Assembly (NCBI RefSeq): GCF_900156125.1
Contig: NZ_FTLX01000012.1
Span: 1 to 64,000 of the forward strand
Reading direction: 5' to 3'
From: Domibacillus enclensis
GTDB taxonomy: Bacteria > Bacillota > Bacilli > Bacillales > Domibacillaceae
DNA: 64,000 nucleotides
A program made the position numbers and the translations under genes. Positions 1 to 10,543 of the stretch are shown here, piece by piece; the stretch's first letter is position 1; every line of letters begins with the position of its first letter. The notes below the pieces were generated by a model. The model saw only the letters and a program-made list of their open reading frames with translations, was not told the DNA's origin and searched no databases.

Positions 1-15
1 CCGCCATTTTTATAT

Positions 16-91
16 GGCTCAGTAGCTCAGTTGGTAGAGCAAAGGACTGAAAATCCTTGTGTCGGCGGTTCGATTCCGTCCTGAGCCACCA
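16..91 (+). tRNA. tRNA-Phe (GAA)
   Basis: Complete cloverleaf. The 7-bp acceptor stem GGCTCAG/CTGAGCC, the T-loop TTCGATT and the anticodon loop CTGAAAA with anticodon GAA are all visible. CCA is encoded. First gene of a seven-tRNA cluster on one strand; such clusters usually follow an rRNA operon, which would lie upstream of the window. Confidence 0.97.
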
Positions 92-100
92 TTTTTTGAT

Positions 101-177
101 GGCGGCTATGGCGAAGTGGTTAACGCATCGGATTGTGGCTCCGACACTCGTGGGTTCGATTCCCATTAGTCGCCCCA
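101..177 (+). tRNA. tRNA-His (GTG)
   Basis: The anticodon loop TTGTGGC contains anticodon GTG. The extra 5' G at 101 pairs with C174, which is the identity feature of tRNA-His. The acceptor stem GCGGCTA/TAGTCGC has one G-T wobble. CCA is encoded. Confidence 0.96.
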
Positions 178-200
178 TCTGATTAAATACATAAATTAAT

Positions 201-274
201 GCGGGTGTAGTTTAATGGTAAAACCTCAGCCTTCCAAGCTGATGTCGTGGGTTCGATTCCCATCACCCGCTCCA
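201..274 (+). tRNA. tRNA-Gly (TCC)
   Basis: Acceptor stem GCGGGTG/CACCCGC, anticodon loop CTTCCAA with anticodon TCC, and encoded CCA. Third gene of the cluster. Confidence 0.96.
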
Positions 275-290
275 TTATCCATACAGCTTT

Positions 291-364
<74 letters not shown>

Positions 365-375
365 TTTTCAACTAT

Positions 376-450
376 TCCGCAGTAGCTCAGTGGTAGAGCA
401 ATCGGCTGTTAACCGATCGGTCGCAAGTTCGAGTCTTGCCTGCGGAGCCA
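376..450 (+). tRNA. tRNA-Asn (GTT)
   Basis: Acceptor stem TCCGCAG/CTGCGGA, anticodon loop CTGTTAA with anticodon GTT, discriminator G, encoded CCA. Confidence 0.96.
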
Positions 451-453
451 TAT

Positions 454-544
454 GGGGAAGTACTCAAGAGGCTGAAGAGGCGCCCCTGCTAAGGGTGTAG
501 GTCGGGTAACCGGCGCGAGGGTTCAAATCCCTCCTTCTCCGCCA
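454..544 (+). tRNA. tRNA-Ser (GCT)
   Basis: Class II tRNA with a long variable arm after the anticodon arm. The anticodon loop CTGCTAA gives anticodon GCT. The acceptor stem GGGGAAG/CTTCTCC has one G-T wobble. CCA is encoded. Confidence 0.95.
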
Positions 545-547
545 TTC

Positions 548-619
548 GGCCCCTTGGTCAAGCGGTTAAGACACCGCCCTTTCACGGCGGTAACACGGGT
601 TCGAATCCCGTAGGGGTCA
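548..619 (+). tRNA. tRNA-Glu (TTC)
   Basis: Acceptor stem GGCCCCT/AGGGGTC and anticodon loop CTTTCAC with anticodon TTC. It ends at discriminator A619 with no encoded CCA. Last gene of the cluster; a strong terminator follows 12 bases later. Confidence 0.96.
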
Positions 620-630
620 TTTTCAAAAGG

Positions 631-670
631 AAACACCAGGAAGTTAAATTTAACTTCCTGGTGTTTTTTT
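631..670 (+). terminator. tRNA-cluster terminator
   Basis: A perfect 34-nt palindrome (arms 632-648 and 649-665) starting AACACCAGG, followed by a run of T. It ends the tRNA transcript. The space from here to the glgB start (about 190 bases, AT-rich) holds no convincing gene; a small inverted repeat, CGGAT-TT-ATCCG, lies at 798-809. Confidence 0.95.
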
Positions 671-861
671 GTTGGAGAATTTACAAATAATACATTGTTA
701 TTTTTTATTAAATAAGGGAAGATAATAATTAATAAATGTTAAAAAGAAAGAAGGAAAATCAGCAATTTTAAAGAATAGTAACAATATTGATTAAATACGG
801 ATTTATCCGCATTTTCCTCATTTCCACTTCACCAAGAATACATAAATAAAGGGTGTGGGCC

Positions 862-2736
862 ATGTCATCAGAAACGAGTTATCCAAGCGAATTCGATCTC
901 CACTTATTTCATGAAGGAAATCTTTTCAAAGCGTACAAGCTCTTTGGCGCACATATCCAAAATGGCAAAACGTCATTTGGGCTATGGGCACCGAATGCAA
1001 GAAAGGTACGTGTAATCGGCAGTTTTAATGACTGGGATGGATCTGCCTTTGAGATGAAGCGTGTTTCCAAAGAAGGGGTATGGTTTTTGGAAGTTGAGCA
1101 CGATTTAGAAGGCTCTCTTTACAAATACGAAATTATTGCTGAAAGCGGCAGAGTCATTCATAAAACAGATCCATTTGCTTTTATGACTGAACTCCGTCCT
1201 CATACAGCCGGTGTAATCAACTCATTGAATGATTACGAATGGCGGGATGAGAACTGGTTTAACAGTCAGCAGCCTTCTCACATTTATGAAGAGCCGCTCG
1301 CTATTTATGAAATGCACCTGGGCACATGGAAACGAAAAGGTCCGGATGAAAACGACTTGTATTCTTACCGCGAACTGGCTGATATGCTGATCCCGCATGT
1401 AAAGGAGCAGGGATTTACTCATATTGAAGTCATGCCGGTAACGGAGCACCCATTTGACCGGTCGTGGGGATATCAAAGCACAGGCTATTTTGCTGCGACG
1501 AGACGATATGGAGAACCAAAGGATTTTATGTATTTTGTAGATGAATGCCATCGTGCAGGTTTAGGTGTCATCATGGACTGGGTGCCAGGCCATTTCTGCA
1601 AGGATGCTCACGGTCTCCACAATTTTGACGGCAATTTCAGCTACGAATACGAAAACAGCTGGGATCGTGAAAATTACGTATGGGGCACGGCCAATTTTGA
1701 TTTAAGCAAAACGGAAGTACATAGCTTTTTAATATCCAATGCTCTTTTTTGGATGGATCATTATCATATAGACGGTTTTCGGGTCGATGCGGTATCGAAT
1801 ATTTTTTACTGGCCGAACCGGGATGGATTAGAAGCAAACCTTCATGGTGCAGCTTTTCTTCAAAAACTGAATAAAGCCGTTTTTGCGTTTAAGCCGGAAG
1901 CTCTTATGATCGCGGAGGATTCCAGCGACTGGCCGCAGGTTACTGCACCGGTACATCAAGGGGGCATCGGGTTTAATTACAAATGGAATATGGGCTGGAT
2001 GAATGATGTGCTCAAATACATGGAAACCCACTGGACTGAACGGCCCGGTCAGCATCATTTAATGACATTCTCCCTTATGTACACGTATGCTGAAAATTAC
2101 ATTCTGCCTTTTTCTCATGATGAGGTTGTACATGGCAAGCGATCCCTGCTGGATAAAATGCCAGGAGATTACTGGCAAAAATTCGCACAGCTGCGCTTAC
2201 TGCTCATGTTTATGATGGGCCATCCTGGCAAAAAGCTTCTGTTTATGGGAACAGAGCTTGCCCCGTTTTCCGAATGGAAAGATCTTGAGGAAATAGATTG
2301 GCATTTAATGGATTATGATATGCACAGGAGTTTTAATGCGTATTTCACAACACTGATGCATTTTTATAAAAAAGAGCCCGCACTGTATGAGCTGGATCAC
2401 AGCCCGGAAGGCTTTGAATGGATTGACGTGCATAATCAGGAACAAAGTGTATTATCGTTTATGCGAAAGGATAAAGACGGAAATTCACTTGTCATTGTGT
2501 GTAATTTCGGTGATTACGGGTACAGTGAATATAAAGTAGGTGTACCGGAAGAAGGACTGTACGAAGAGGTTTTAAACAGTGACAGTGCTTCGTTCGGAGG
2601 CTCGAATCGTGTTAATACAGGCGCCATTCAAACGGTCTCGGATTCGTTTCATGGACAGCCTGCTTTTGTTGAAGTGAATATACCGCCATTTGGCGCAACG
2701 TACTTGCGTCATGTAAAAGAAAAAGGGAGGAACTAA
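862..2736 (+). CDS. glgB: 1,4-alpha-glucan branching enzyme GlgB
   Basis: Makes the alpha-1,6 branches of glycogen by cutting an alpha-1,4 chain and re-attaching it. The product is 624 residues with an N-terminal carbohydrate-binding (CBM48) region at about 20-110 followed by a GH13 catalytic barrel. The four GH13 motifs are visible: DWVPGHF, GFRVDAV with nucleophile Asp309, AEDSS with acid/base Glu352, and FSHDEVVHG. The ATG at 862 is preferred over an in-frame GTG at 853, because AAAGGG at 848-853 is spaced correctly for 862 and would overlap the GTG. First gene of glgBCDAP; glgC starts one base after the stop. I could not identify the promoter. Confidence 0.97.
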   Translation: MSSETSYPSEFDLHLFHEGNLFKAYKLFGAHIQNGKTSFGLWAPNARKVRVIGSFNDWDGSAFEMKRVSKEGVWFLEVEHDLEGSLYKYEIIAESGRVIHKTDPFAFMTELRPHTAGVINSLNDYEWRDENWFNSQQPSHIYEEPLAIYEMHLGTWKRKGPDENDLYSYRELADMLIPHVKEQGFTHIEVMPVTEHPFDRSWGYQSTGYFAATRRYGEPKDFMYFVDECHRAGLGVIMDWVPGHFCKDAHGLHNFDGNFSYEYENSWDRENYVWGTANFDLSKTEVHSFLISNALFWMDHYHIDGFRVDAVSNIFYWPNRDGLEANLHGAAFLQKLNKAVFAFKPEALMIAEDSSDWPQVTAPVHQGGIGFNYKWNMGWMNDVLKYMETHWTERPGQHHLMTFSLMYTYAENYILPFSHDEVVHGKRSLLDKMPGDYWQKFAQLRLLLMFMMGHPGKKLLFMGTELAPFSEWKDLEEIDWHLMDYDMHRSFNAYFTTLMHFYKKEPALYELDHSPEGFEWIDVHNQEQSVLSFMRKDKDGNSLVIVCNFGDYGYSEYKVGVPEEGLYEEVLNSDSASFGGSNRVNTGAIQTVSDSFHGQPAFVEVNIPPFGATYLRHVKEKGRN

Positions 2737-2737
2737 C

Positions 2738-3901
2738 ATGGCAAAACAAAAATGTGTAGCAATGCTTCTGGCTGGAGGCAAAGGAAGCCGTTTAAAAGAA
2801 CTGACGGAGAGCCTTGCAAAACCAGCAGTGCCATTCGGTGGAAAATACCGTATTATTGATTTCCCGCTTTCCAATTGTGCAAATTCAGGAATTCATACAG
2901 TCGGCGTGCTGACGCAGTACCAGCCGCTCGTTTTAAATTCTTATATCGGCATTGGAAGCGCCTGGGATCTTGACCGTAAAAACGGCGGTGTAACCGTACT
3001 TCCTCCTTACAGTGAATCATCTGAAGTAAAGTGGTATTCTGGTACAGCGAGTGCGATCTACCAGAATTTAAATTATATTAAGCAGTATGATCCTGAATAC
3101 GTACTGATCCTTTCAGGGGATCATATTTATAAAATGAATTACGATACGATGCTTGATTATCATATAGACAAACAGGCGGATGTGACAATCTCTGTTATTG
3201 AAGTGCCGTGGGATGAAGCAAGCCGCTTTGGCATTATGAATACAGATGAGGAGTACAACGTCACGCGGTTTGACGAAAAACCGGAAAAGCCGGAGAGCAA
3301 TTTAGCGTCAATGGGCATTTACATTTTTAAATGGTCTGTTCTTCGTAAATATTTGGAAATGGACGAAAGCAATCCGGATTCATCAAATGATTTCGGTAAA
3401 GACGTTATTCCAGCCATGCTGGCGGATGAACTAAAGCTGATCGCTTATCCGTTTAAAGGATACTGGAAAGACGTGGGGACGGTCAAAAGCTTGTGGGAGG
3501 CCAATATGGATCTGCTCGATAATGATCAGGATTTAAATTTGTTCGAGCATTCATGGCGCATTTATTCTGTAAACCCAAATCAGCCGCCTCAAATTATTGG
3601 AACGGAAGCAAAAATAAAGCATTCTCTTGTGAACGAGGGCTGTGTGATCGATGGAGAAATTGAACAATCGGTTATGTTCCAGGGAGTAGAAGTCGAAGCG
3701 GCAGCCGTCGTGAAAGAGTGTGTTGTAATGCCAAACGCACGGATCGGAAAAGGCTCTTACATTGAACGGGCTATTGTCATGAATGAGCTGGAAGTGCCTG
3801 AGAACACGATTATTCATAATCACAGCGATGACATTTTACTTATCACAGAAGAATATTTAGCCGAGCATGAAAGAAGACAATCGAGAGTGGAGGAAGCCTG
3901 A
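2738..3901 (+). CDS. glgC: Glucose-1-phosphate adenylyltransferase, catalytic subunit GlgC
   Basis: Makes ADP-glucose from glucose-1-phosphate and ATP, the committed step of glycogen synthesis. The 387-residue protein has the N-terminal nucleotidyltransferase signature GGKGSRL at residues 13-19, a SGDHIYKM motif, and a C-terminal left-handed beta-helix (residues about 290-365) typical of the family. A strong GGGAGG precedes the ATG. Its stop overlaps the glgD start by one base. Known family members in bacilli form a complex with GlgD. Confidence 0.97.
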   Translation: MAKQKCVAMLLAGGKGSRLKELTESLAKPAVPFGGKYRIIDFPLSNCANSGIHTVGVLTQYQPLVLNSYIGIGSAWDLDRKNGGVTVLPPYSESSEVKWYSGTASAIYQNLNYIKQYDPEYVLILSGDHIYKMNYDTMLDYHIDKQADVTISVIEVPWDEASRFGIMNTDEEYNVTRFDEKPEKPESNLASMGIYIFKWSVLRKYLEMDESNPDSSNDFGKDVIPAMLADELKLIAYPFKGYWKDVGTVKSLWEANMDLLDNDQDLNLFEHSWRIYSVNPNQPPQIIGTEAKIKHSLVNEGCVIDGEIEQSVMFQGVEVEAAAVVKECVVMPNARIGKGSYIERAIVMNELEVPENTIIHNHSDDILLITEEYLAEHERRQSRVEEA

Positions 3902-4911
3902 TGAAAAAATCAATGCTTGGTGTTATAGATGCGACAATGCTTCCTGGAGAAATGGCTGAGCTTGCAGGGCACCGTTCTCCAGCGGCTATTCCTTTTGCAG
4001 GCCGTTATCGGCTAATTGATTTTGTATTATCAAATATGGTGAATTCCGGCATTCAAAGTGTGGCGATTTTTCCACGCTCTCCGTACCGCTCTTTAATGGA
4101 TCATTTAGGTTCAGGGAAAGATTGGGACTTAAACCGAAAGCGCGATGGGTTGTTTTTCTTTCCAGCTCCAGCGAAAGAAGGGCAGTTCAGCCGCTTGGCA
4201 GAGCATCTGGATTACTTTAACCGGAGCGATCAAAAATACGTCATCGTTTCGAATTGTACGACAGTAGCCAATATGGACTTTGGACCGACGCTTGACCGTT
4301 TTATTAAACAAGACTGTGACCTTTTAGAAGTCACACATAACGGAGAGCCGGCAAATATTTACCTCCTCTCTCTTGAGCTGCTCCTAACGCTCATTGAAAA
4401 TCGTCATGAAACCGGCTACCAATCCGTCCAAAGTGTGTTTGAAGACCAATCCTCGTCTTTGAAAAAGTGCCAGTATGAATTCGAAGGTTTCTTAAAGCGC
4501 ATCAAATCAGTGAGCGACTATTATCAGACGAGCATGGAGCTTCTTCAAAAGGATAAATGGAGTGAGCTGTTCAACGAATTCCAGCCAATTTATACAAAGG
4601 TCAAGGATGAGCCGCCGACCAATTATCTTGAAGGGTCTCATGTAACAAACGCTATGATCGCCAACGGCTGCATCATCGAAGGAGAAGTCAACCACAGTAT
4701 CGTTTTTCGGGCGGTGACGATTGGCAAGGAGTCGTCGGTGAAAAACAGTATTATTATGCAGAAATCCAAAATCGGCTCCAACTGTACATTAGAGCATGTT
4801 ATTTTAGATAAAGATGTGTCAGTGGAGGATGGAACAGTGCTGAGAGGCACAGCTGAAAAGCCGCTGGTCGTTAAGAAAGGCTCGATCGAAAGTGCGGTGG
4901 CAAGCTCGTGA
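3901..4911 (+). CDS. glgD: GlgD, non-catalytic ADP-glucose pyrophosphorylase subunit
   Basis: A 336-residue paralogue of GlgC. The N-terminal glycine/lysine/arginine signature is absent: the matching region reads [10 protein letters not shown] before the conserved [11 protein letters not shown]. This fits a regulatory subunit that activates GlgC rather than an enzyme in its own right. The C-terminal third keeps the hexapeptide-type beta-helix. ATG overlaps the glgC stop, and the stop overlaps the GTG start of glgA, so translation of the three genes is probably coupled. Confidence 0.95.
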   Translation: MKKSMLGVIDATMLPGEMAELAGHRSPAAIPFAGRYRLIDFVLSNMVNSGIQSVAIFPRSPYRSLMDHLGSGKDWDLNRKRDGLFFFPAPAKEGQFSRLAEHLDYFNRSDQKYVIVSNCTTVANMDFGPTLDRFIKQDCDLLEVTHNGEPANIYLLSLELLLTLIENRHETGYQSVQSVFEDQSSSLKKCQYEFEGFLKRIKSVSDYYQTSMELLQKDKWSELFNEFQPIYTKVKDEPPTNYLEGSHVTNAMIANGCIIEGEVNHSIVFRAVTIGKESSVKNSIIMQKSKIGSNCTLEHVILDKDVSVEDGTVLRGTAEKPLVVKKGSIESAVASS

Positions 4912-6359
4912 AGGTGTTATTTGCAGTTTCAGAGTGCGTACCGTTTGTGAAATCAGGGGGGCTTGCAGATGTTGCAGGCGCCCTGCCGAAGGAACTGGCA
5001 AAAATGGGTGTGGATGTACGCGTGATCATGCCAAAATATGGCCTGATCCCGGAAAAATATGAAAAAGAAATGAAGCAGGTAGCTGTTTTTACAGTACCGG
5101 TCGGATGGCGGAATCAGTATTGTGCTGTATTTGAACTCGTTCAAGACGGTGTCACCTATTATTTTGTTGATAACCTTTACTATTTTAGAAGAGACAGCTT
5201 GTATGGCCACTATGATGACGGAGAGCGTTTTGCTTATTTTACGAGAGCTGTTCTTGATTCATTTGCCCATCTGGACTTTTATCCGAATATTCTGCACTGC
5301 CATGATTGGCATACAGCCATGATGCCATTTATGCTCAAGGTTGAGCATCAGCACCGTCCGGGATACGAAAAAATCCGTTCCATTTTCACTATTCATAATT
5401 TGATGTTCCAAGGAATTTTCCCGGCACAGGCAGTTACAGACTTATTGAATTTACATAGTCAGCATTACCAAACAGGCCAGCTTGAATTCAACGGAAATAC
5501 GAACTTCATGAAAGGAGCCCTCGTTGCTTCGGACGAAATTACCACGGTCAGCCCGACTTACCGGGATGAAATATTAAATCCTTACTTCGGTGAACAGCTG
5601 GAGGGTGTTCTTCAAGAGCGGCAGGGTGATTTAACGGGCATCTTAAATGGGCTGGATTACTCGGTTTACAGCCCGGAAAACAATGAATCGGTCATTCCGT
5701 ATACGGCAGATGATCTCTCTGGAAAAGCGGAAAACAAAAAACGGCTGCAGGAATTTTTCCACTTGCCGGTAAGAGACGATGTGCCTGTTATCGGGCTGGT
5801 GTCGCGGCTGACCAAACAAAAAGGCCTGGATCTCGTGCGTCACGTTTTTCACGAAATGGTTCAAGAAGACGTGCAGTTTGTTTTACTTGGCAGCGGGGAA
5901 GCGGAATTTGAACATTTCTTCCGTGAAATGGAATGGGTGTATCCTGAAAAAGTCCGATCCTATATTGGGTTTAATGAATCTCTTGCACACCAGATTTATG
6001 CAGGCTCGGATTTGTTTTTAATGCCTTCACAGTTCGAACCGTGCGGCCTCGGCCAGCTGATTGCGATGAAATACGGCTCGCTTCCGCTCGTCCGGGAAAC
6101 AGGCGGCTTGAATGATACCGTCCATTCGTACAATGAAGCGGACAAAACAGGAAATGGCTTTTCTTTCAGTCATTTTAATGCACACGATATGCTGAATACG
6201 TATCGAAGAGCGCTCCGCTTTTACACAGAAGAGCCTGAAACGTGGCTGGAAATTGTCCAGAACGCCATGCGCGAAGATTACAGCTGGACACAATCAGCGA
6301 CAGAATACTTGAGATTATACGAGGAAGTTTCCACTAGGAGGGAAAGCCATGTTTTCTGA
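4908..6359 (+). CDS. glgA: Glycogen synthase GlgA (ADP-glucose)
   Basis: Adds glucose from ADP-glucose to growing alpha-1,4 glucan (GT5 family). The N-terminus carries the ADP-glucose-binding motif KSGGLADV, with Lys at about residue 15, and the C-terminal half has the [10 protein letters not shown] nucleotide-sugar motif. At 483 residues it is full length. It uses a GTG start within the four-base overlap GTGA with the end of glgD. It overlaps glgP by 11 bases. Confidence 0.97.
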   Translation: MKVLFAVSECVPFVKSGGLADVAGALPKELAKMGVDVRVIMPKYGLIPEKYEKEMKQVAVFTVPVGWRNQYCAVFELVQDGVTYYFVDNLYYFRRDSLYGHYDDGERFAYFTRAVLDSFAHLDFYPNILHCHDWHTAMMPFMLKVEHQHRPGYEKIRSIFTIHNLMFQGIFPAQAVTDLLNLHSQHYQTGQLEFNGNTNFMKGALVASDEITTVSPTYRDEILNPYFGEQLEGVLQERQGDLTGILNGLDYSVYSPENNESVIPYTADDLSGKAENKKRLQEFFHLPVRDDVPVIGLVSRLTKQKGLDLVRHVFHEMVQEDVQFVLLGSGEAEFEHFFREMEWVYPEKVRSYIGFNESLAHQIYAGSDLFLMPSQFEPCGLGQLIAMKYGSLPLVRETGGLNDTVHSYNEADKTGNGFSFSHFNAHDMLNTYRRALRFYTEEPETWLEIVQNAMREDYSWTQSATEYLRLYEEVSTRRESHVF

Positions 6360-8730
6360 TAAAAAAGCGTTTCAGGAATCCTTTAAAAAACGGCTGGAGC
6401 AGTCTTACAGCATCAGCTTCCAGGATTCCACACGCGCTCAGCAATTTGTGACACTCAGTAACATGGTTCGGGAGCATATTAGCAGTGAATGGATTGAAAC
6501 GAATGAGCGCTACCGCAAAGGGAATAAACAAGTATATTATTTATCCATTGAATTTCTCCTCGGCCGGCTGCTCGGGCAAAATCTTATTAATCTAGGACTT
6601 TATGAAACGATTGACGAGTGGATGAAGGAATTGAACATTCCGCTTGATGAGCTGGAGGAAATTGAGCCGGATGCTGCACTCGGAAACGGCGGGCTCGGCC
6701 GACTGGCTGCTTGCTTCCTGGATTCACTTGCTTCCTTGAATTTACCCGGCCACGGCTGCGGCATCCGCTATAAGCATGGCTTATTTGAACAAAAAATGGT
6801 CGATGGCTTTCAAATGGAGCTTCCAGAAAACTGGCTGAGCTACGGCTACGTATGGGAAGTGAGAAAATCTGACTTATCGGTAGATGTGCCGTTCTGGGGC
6901 AGCGTTGATGTCATTGAACGTGAGGAAGGAACAAAATTCCGTCACGTGGATGCAGAATATGTTCGGGCTGTTCCGCATGATATGCCGGTCGTCGGGTATG
7001 GCGGCGAAACAATCAATACCCTTCGTTTATGGAGTGCTGAAATGTCGACAATGACGCCTATGCATGATGTATTGAAATACAAACGTGAAACAGAAGCCAT
7101 TTCGGAGTTTTTATATCCGGATGATTCAAACGATGATGGAAAGATTTTACGCTTAAAGCAGCAGTACTTTCTTGTATCTGCCAGCATTCGCTCGATTTTG
7201 CGCCGCTACCTGTCAAACGGAGGGCAATTAAAGGATTTGCATGAGCATGTGGCGATTCACATTAATGATACGCATCCGGTACTGGCGATTCCAGAGCTAA
7301 TGCGCCTGCTTCTTGACGAATATCAGCTTTCATGGGACGAAGCATGGTTTATTACGGAAAGAACGTTTGCTTACACGAACCATACAACGCTTTCCGAAGC
7401 ACTTGAAAGATGGCCGATTCGTATTTTCAAGCCGCTTCTTCCGCGTATTTTTATGATTGTAGAGGAAATTAACGAACGGTTTTGCAAAAGCCTGTGGGAA
7501 GAGTATCCGGGTGACTGGGACCGAATCGAAAAAATGGCCATTGTTGCAAATGGAGAAGTTCGCATGGCTCACCTTGCCATTGCAGGAAGCCATAGTGTAA
7601 ATGGAGTGGCCTGGCTGCACACCGAAATATTAAAAAATCGTGAAATGAATGATTTTTACCAGTTCCAGCCGAAGAAATTTAACAACAAAACAAATGGCAT
7701 AACGCATCGCCGCTGGCTGTTAAAGGCGAACCCGGAGCTAACCGCTCTTTTAACAGACACGATAGGGGATGGCTTTCATAAGGATGCAGCGGAATTATCC
7801 AAGCTTGCTCCATATGCAAACGATTCCGCGTTTCTTGAAAAGCTCTGGGATGTAAAAACAAAGCGAAAAGAAATTTTGGCGAAGCGGATTTTTGACCAAA
7901 ATGGCATCAAAGTGGACCCTTCCTCGATTTTTGATGTGCAGGTTAAGAGGCTCCATGCGTATAAACGGCAGCTGCTGAATGTGCTGCACATATTGGCTCT
8001 TTACAACAAAATTAAAGCTGATTCATCTTATGAAATTGCACCACGAACGTTCATTTTTGGTGCAAAGGCGTCACCGGGTTATTTTTACGCAAAAAGAATC
8101 ATTAAGTTGATTCATTCTGTCGCCGATCTTGTCAACAATGATCCAGCAACTAAAGGAATTTTGACAGTTGTCTTTATGGAGAATTACCGCGTATCTCTGG
8201 CGGAAGATATTATCCCGGCAGCAGACATCAGTGAGCAAATTTCGACCGCCAGCAAAGAAGCGTCAGGAACAGGCAATATGAAGTTCATGATGAACGGGGC
8301 TATTACAATGGGCACACTGGACGGCGCTAATGTCGAAATATTAGAGCAAACCGGACCAGATAACATCTTCATCTTCGGCTTAAAAGCGGAGGAAGTAATG
8401 GCATATGACAAAGAGGGCGGCTACCGTTCGATGGATTATTATCACCATGATCCGCTTATCCGCCGCACGCTTGATCAGCTGGTCGACGGTACACTTGACG
8501 ACAAAGGGCTGTTTGGGATCATATACGATTCTCTTTTAGGTGAAAATGACCAATATTTCGTGTTAAAGGATTTTGAGTCCTACCGTAAAGCGCAGGAAAC
8601 AGCCGGGCGCATTTATGCAGAAGATCCCGAGAGCTGGCGCAAAATGATGGTTCATAACATAAGCGGCTCTGGCATCTTCTCCAGTGACCGGACGATTAAG
8701 GAATACGCAACGGACATTTGGAACATTTAA
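6349..8730 (+). CDS. glgP: Glycogen phosphorylase GlgP
   Basis: Releases glucose-1-phosphate from glycogen ends (GT35). At 793 residues it is the usual bacterial length. The pyridoxal-phosphate site is visible as [11 protein letters not shown] with Lys645, and the N-terminal substrate-binding motif [12 protein letters not shown] is present. AGGAGGG lies before the ATG, inside the end of glgA. Last gene of the operon; a hairpin terminator follows and is shared with yteA on the other strand. Confidence 0.97.
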   Translation: MFSDKKAFQESFKKRLEQSYSISFQDSTRAQQFVTLSNMVREHISSEWIETNERYRKGNKQVYYLSIEFLLGRLLGQNLINLGLYETIDEWMKELNIPLDELEEIEPDAALGNGGLGRLAACFLDSLASLNLPGHGCGIRYKHGLFEQKMVDGFQMELPENWLSYGYVWEVRKSDLSVDVPFWGSVDVIEREEGTKFRHVDAEYVRAVPHDMPVVGYGGETINTLRLWSAEMSTMTPMHDVLKYKRETEAISEFLYPDDSNDDGKILRLKQQYFLVSASIRSILRRYLSNGGQLKDLHEHVAIHINDTHPVLAIPELMRLLLDEYQLSWDEAWFITERTFAYTNHTTLSEALERWPIRIFKPLLPRIFMIVEEINERFCKSLWEEYPGDWDRIEKMAIVANGEVRMAHLAIAGSHSVNGVAWLHTEILKNREMNDFYQFQPKKFNNKTNGITHRRWLLKANPELTALLTDTIGDGFHKDAAELSKLAPYANDSAFLEKLWDVKTKRKEILAKRIFDQNGIKVDPSSIFDVQVKRLHAYKRQLLNVLHILALYNKIKADSSYEIAPRTFIFGAKASPGYFYAKRIIKLIHSVADLVNNDPATKGILTVVFMENYRVSLAEDIIPAADISEQISTASKEASGTGNMKFMMNGAITMGTLDGANVEILEQTGPDNIFIFGLKAEEVMAYDKEGGYRSMDYYHHDPLIRRTLDQLVDGTLDDKGLFGIIYDSLLGENDQYFVLKDFESYRKAQETAGRIYAEDPESWRKMMVHNISGSGIFSSDRTIKEYATDIWNI

Positions 8731-8735
8731 GAAAC

Positions 8736-8764
8736 AATCCAGCGGCCATTAGGTCGCTGGATTT
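8736..8764. terminator. Bidirectional terminator, glgP / yteA
   Basis: Inverted repeat AATCCAGCG (8736-8744) / CGCTGGATT (8755-8763) with a short loop, followed by TTTT. It sits between convergent glgP and yteA and includes the yteA stop codon. Confidence 0.75.
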
Positions 8765-9270
8765 TCGTCGTCCTCTTCTTCTTTGTACAGCTCATTGTAA
8801 TTATCTTTGTCTTCGCTGAAATCTGACGGGGTTTCTGACGTGCCATAATTGGCTGCGTCGCTAAAGCTGTCAATTCCATCGTCAGGATGGGGAACACGGT
8901 CTTCTGGGACACGGCCCGTTTCTAACGACTGCTCCGGAGAGTGATCGACTGCATACAGCGTTGTCGGGACGGCTTGAAGGCGTTCGAATGGAATCTCTTC
9001 TCCGCTTTCTTTACAAATGCCGTATGTACCGTCCTTCATTGCGGCTAGAGCAGCGTCAATCTTTTCAAGCTCTTCTTTCCCATGTTCATCGAGGGCCATG
9101 TCGCGTTCACGCTCATACAGCTCCGTTCCCGTATCAGCCGGGTGATTATCGTAAGAAGACAATTCGCCTTCATTCGGGTTTTCTTCCTCCTCTTCCAACC
9201 GGCCGGTTAGCTGCTGCTTTTGAAGCAATAGTTCTTTTTTTAGTTCACTTAATTGCTCTTTCGTTAACAT
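8749..9270 (-). CDS. yteA: YteA family DksA/TraR-like protein
   Basis: A 173-residue acidic protein with an N-terminal coiled coil (LTKEQLSELKKELLLQ) and a DksA/TraR-type C-terminal motif, YGICKESGEEIPFERL. Only one of the four zinc-ligand cysteines of classical DksA remains, so it probably does not bind zinc. This loss is typical of the YteA branch. The role is unknown; DksA relatives act on RNA polymerase. The inner ATG (9268-9270) is chosen because AAGGATGAG is well placed for it; an ATG at 9280-9282 would lie directly on the ribosome site. It neighbours menA as in B. subtilis. Confidence 0.9.
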   Translation of the reverse strand: MLTKEQLSELKKELLLQKQQLTGRLEEEEENPNEGELSSYDNHPADTGTELYERERDMALDEHGKEELEKIDAALAAMKDGTYGICKESGEEIPFERLQAVPTTLYAVDHSPEQSLETGRVPEDRVPHPDDGIDSFSDAANYGTSETPSDFSEDKDNYNELYKEEEDDENPAT

Positions 9271-9320
9271 AAGCTGTCTCATCCTTTCATCTATTCTATA
9301 GGTATAACCGTTTTTGAACA

Positions 9321-9352
9321 GAAAAAAACCCGATGGTGAAATCGGGTTAAAA
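9321..9352 (-). terminator. menA terminator
   Basis: Stem AACCCGAT (9327-9334) / ATCGGGTT (9341-9348). Read on the minus strand it is followed by a run of seven T. It overlaps the menA stop codon. Confidence 0.85.
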
Positions 9353-10258
9353 AAGAAAGCTGATTAGGACGCCTATGGATAAAAGAAAACCGTAGAATGT
9401 ATTGGTTTGCGCCGTTGCTTTCATCGCCGGCATCATTTGAATCGGACTCGTTTTTCCTTTAAAGCCTTTAATCGCTTTAATGGCTTTTAGAATGCTGAAG
9501 AAGGACAGGAACAGCCAGAGTGAGCCGGCATCGGTAAAGAGGAGCACAGCTACCCATGCATAAGCAATGACAAATGAAGCAGCGAGCACCAGAACAGCAC
9601 GCTCGTGCCCAATTAAAATAGCCAGCGTTTTTCGGCCGGATTCTTTATCGCCGATACGGTCCCGAATGTTATTAGCCAGGTTAATTCCACCGACAAGCAA
9701 GATAATCGGGACGGAAAAAAGGAAGACCGTCCATGACAAAAAGCCGGTTTGAATAAAAAAGGAAATGTAAATAATGACGCCGCCCATAAAAAATCCGGAA
9801 GCGGCTTCTCCGAAAGGTGTATAGGCAATGGGCAGCGGTCCGCCAGTGTACAGGTAGCCGACAGCCATGCACACAAGCCCAACGAGCCCGATCCACCAGG
9901 AGGAAACAGCGCAAATATATAATCCAAGCAAAAGAGCGATCCCGAAAAAAGCAAACGCCATATTTAAGACGGTCTTCGGCTTCACACCGTTTCGGACAAT
10001 GGCACCGCCGATCCCGATGGATTTTTCCGTATCCAGGCCGCGCTTAAAATCAAAGTATTCGTTAAACATGTTTGTAGCAGCCTGGATGAGCAATGAAGCG
10101 ATCATCATGGCAGAAAACAACGGAACATCTAAATCTGTATACTGGGCAGCAAGGACAGTGCCAAGGAAAACAGGCACGAAGGCAGCAGTCAAAGTGTGTG
10201 GCCGCATAAGCTGCCACCATATTTGAAAGCCGCTGTCTGCTGAAGGGGTTTGGTTCAT
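9347..10258 (-). CDS. menA: 1,4-dihydroxy-2-naphthoate polyprenyltransferase MenA
   Basis: Joins dihydroxynaphthoate to the polyprenyl side chain to make demethylmenaquinone. It is an integral membrane protein of the UbiA family, about 303 residues with about eight hydrophobic segments. Both Asp-rich motifs are visible: NEYFDFKRGLDT near residue 70 and NNIRDRIGDKESGRKT near residue 190. The start is the ATG at 10256-10258 after GGGAGAG; the upstream in-frame TTG would overlap that ribosome site. It is divergent from menF, with a clear SigA promoter and a Rex-like inverted repeat upstream. Confidence 0.96.
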   Translation of the reverse strand: MNQTPSADSGFQIWWQLMRPHTLTAAFVPVFLGTVLAAQYTDLDVPLFSAMMIASLLIQAATNMFNEYFDFKRGLDTEKSIGIGGAIVRNGVKPKTVLNMAFAFFGIALLLGLYICAVSSWWIGLVGLVCMAVGYLYTGGPLPIAYTPFGEAASGFFMGGVIIYISFFIQTGFLSWTVFLFSVPIILLVGGINLANNIRDRIGDKESGRKTLAILIGHERAVLVLAASFVIAYAWVAVLLFTDAGSLWLFLSFFSILKAIKAIKGFKGKTSPIQMMPAMKATAQTNTFYGFLLSIGVLISFLF

Positions 10259-10279
10259 TTTCTTCTCTCCCAATCATCA

Positions 10280-10297
10280 TTGTGAACAATTAAACAA
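10280..10297. promoter_or_regulatory. Rex-like operator candidate in the menA 5' region
   Basis: TTGTGAA-CAAT-TAAACAA matches 12 of 14 fixed positions of the Rex consensus TTGTGAA-N4-TTCACAA. It lies just downstream of the menA promoter -10. A further TTCACAA half-site lies at 10305-10311. Rex is the NADH-sensing repressor of respiratory genes in Gram-positive bacteria; regulation here is inferred. Confidence 0.35.
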
Positions 10298-10310
10298 ATG
10301 TCCTTTCACA

Positions 10311-10339
10311 AGTGTAGAAAACGGAACCAAAAGTGTCAA
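10311..10339 (-). promoter_or_regulatory. menA SigA promoter
   Basis: On the minus strand: -35 TTGACA (10334-10339), 17-base spacer, -10 TACACT (10311-10316). This is close to consensus and about 50 bases before the menA start. Confidence 0.75.
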
Positions 10340-10389
10340 TCATTTTTCATATTTATCCCTTCCACGATTGTTTTCGGAAAAGTCGAACA

Positions 10390-10431
10390 TTGCCACTCAT
10401 AAATGAAAATGTGATATAAGTGGTATATAAT
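10390..10431 (+). promoter_or_regulatory. menF promoter region (weak assignment)
   Basis: TTGCCA at 10390-10395 is spaced 17 bases from GATATA at 10413-10418, and a perfect TATAAT lies at 10426-10431 without a good -35. One of these probably drives menFDHB. The rest of the menA-menF interval holds no gene I can support. Confidence 0.35.
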
Positions 10432-10543
10432 AAAGAGAAATGATAAAAAAGCGCGGTTTTTGCCGCAACCTCTTCGTATAGACTCAACAAGAAGGTACGA
10501 AGAAGTTTGACCCGTTTGAGGTCGGCACAATGGAGGGATTTCA

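Noticed and set aside
853-861. GTG start for glgB
   Set aside because: It lies within the ribosome-binding sequence AAAGGGTG that suits the ATG at 862.
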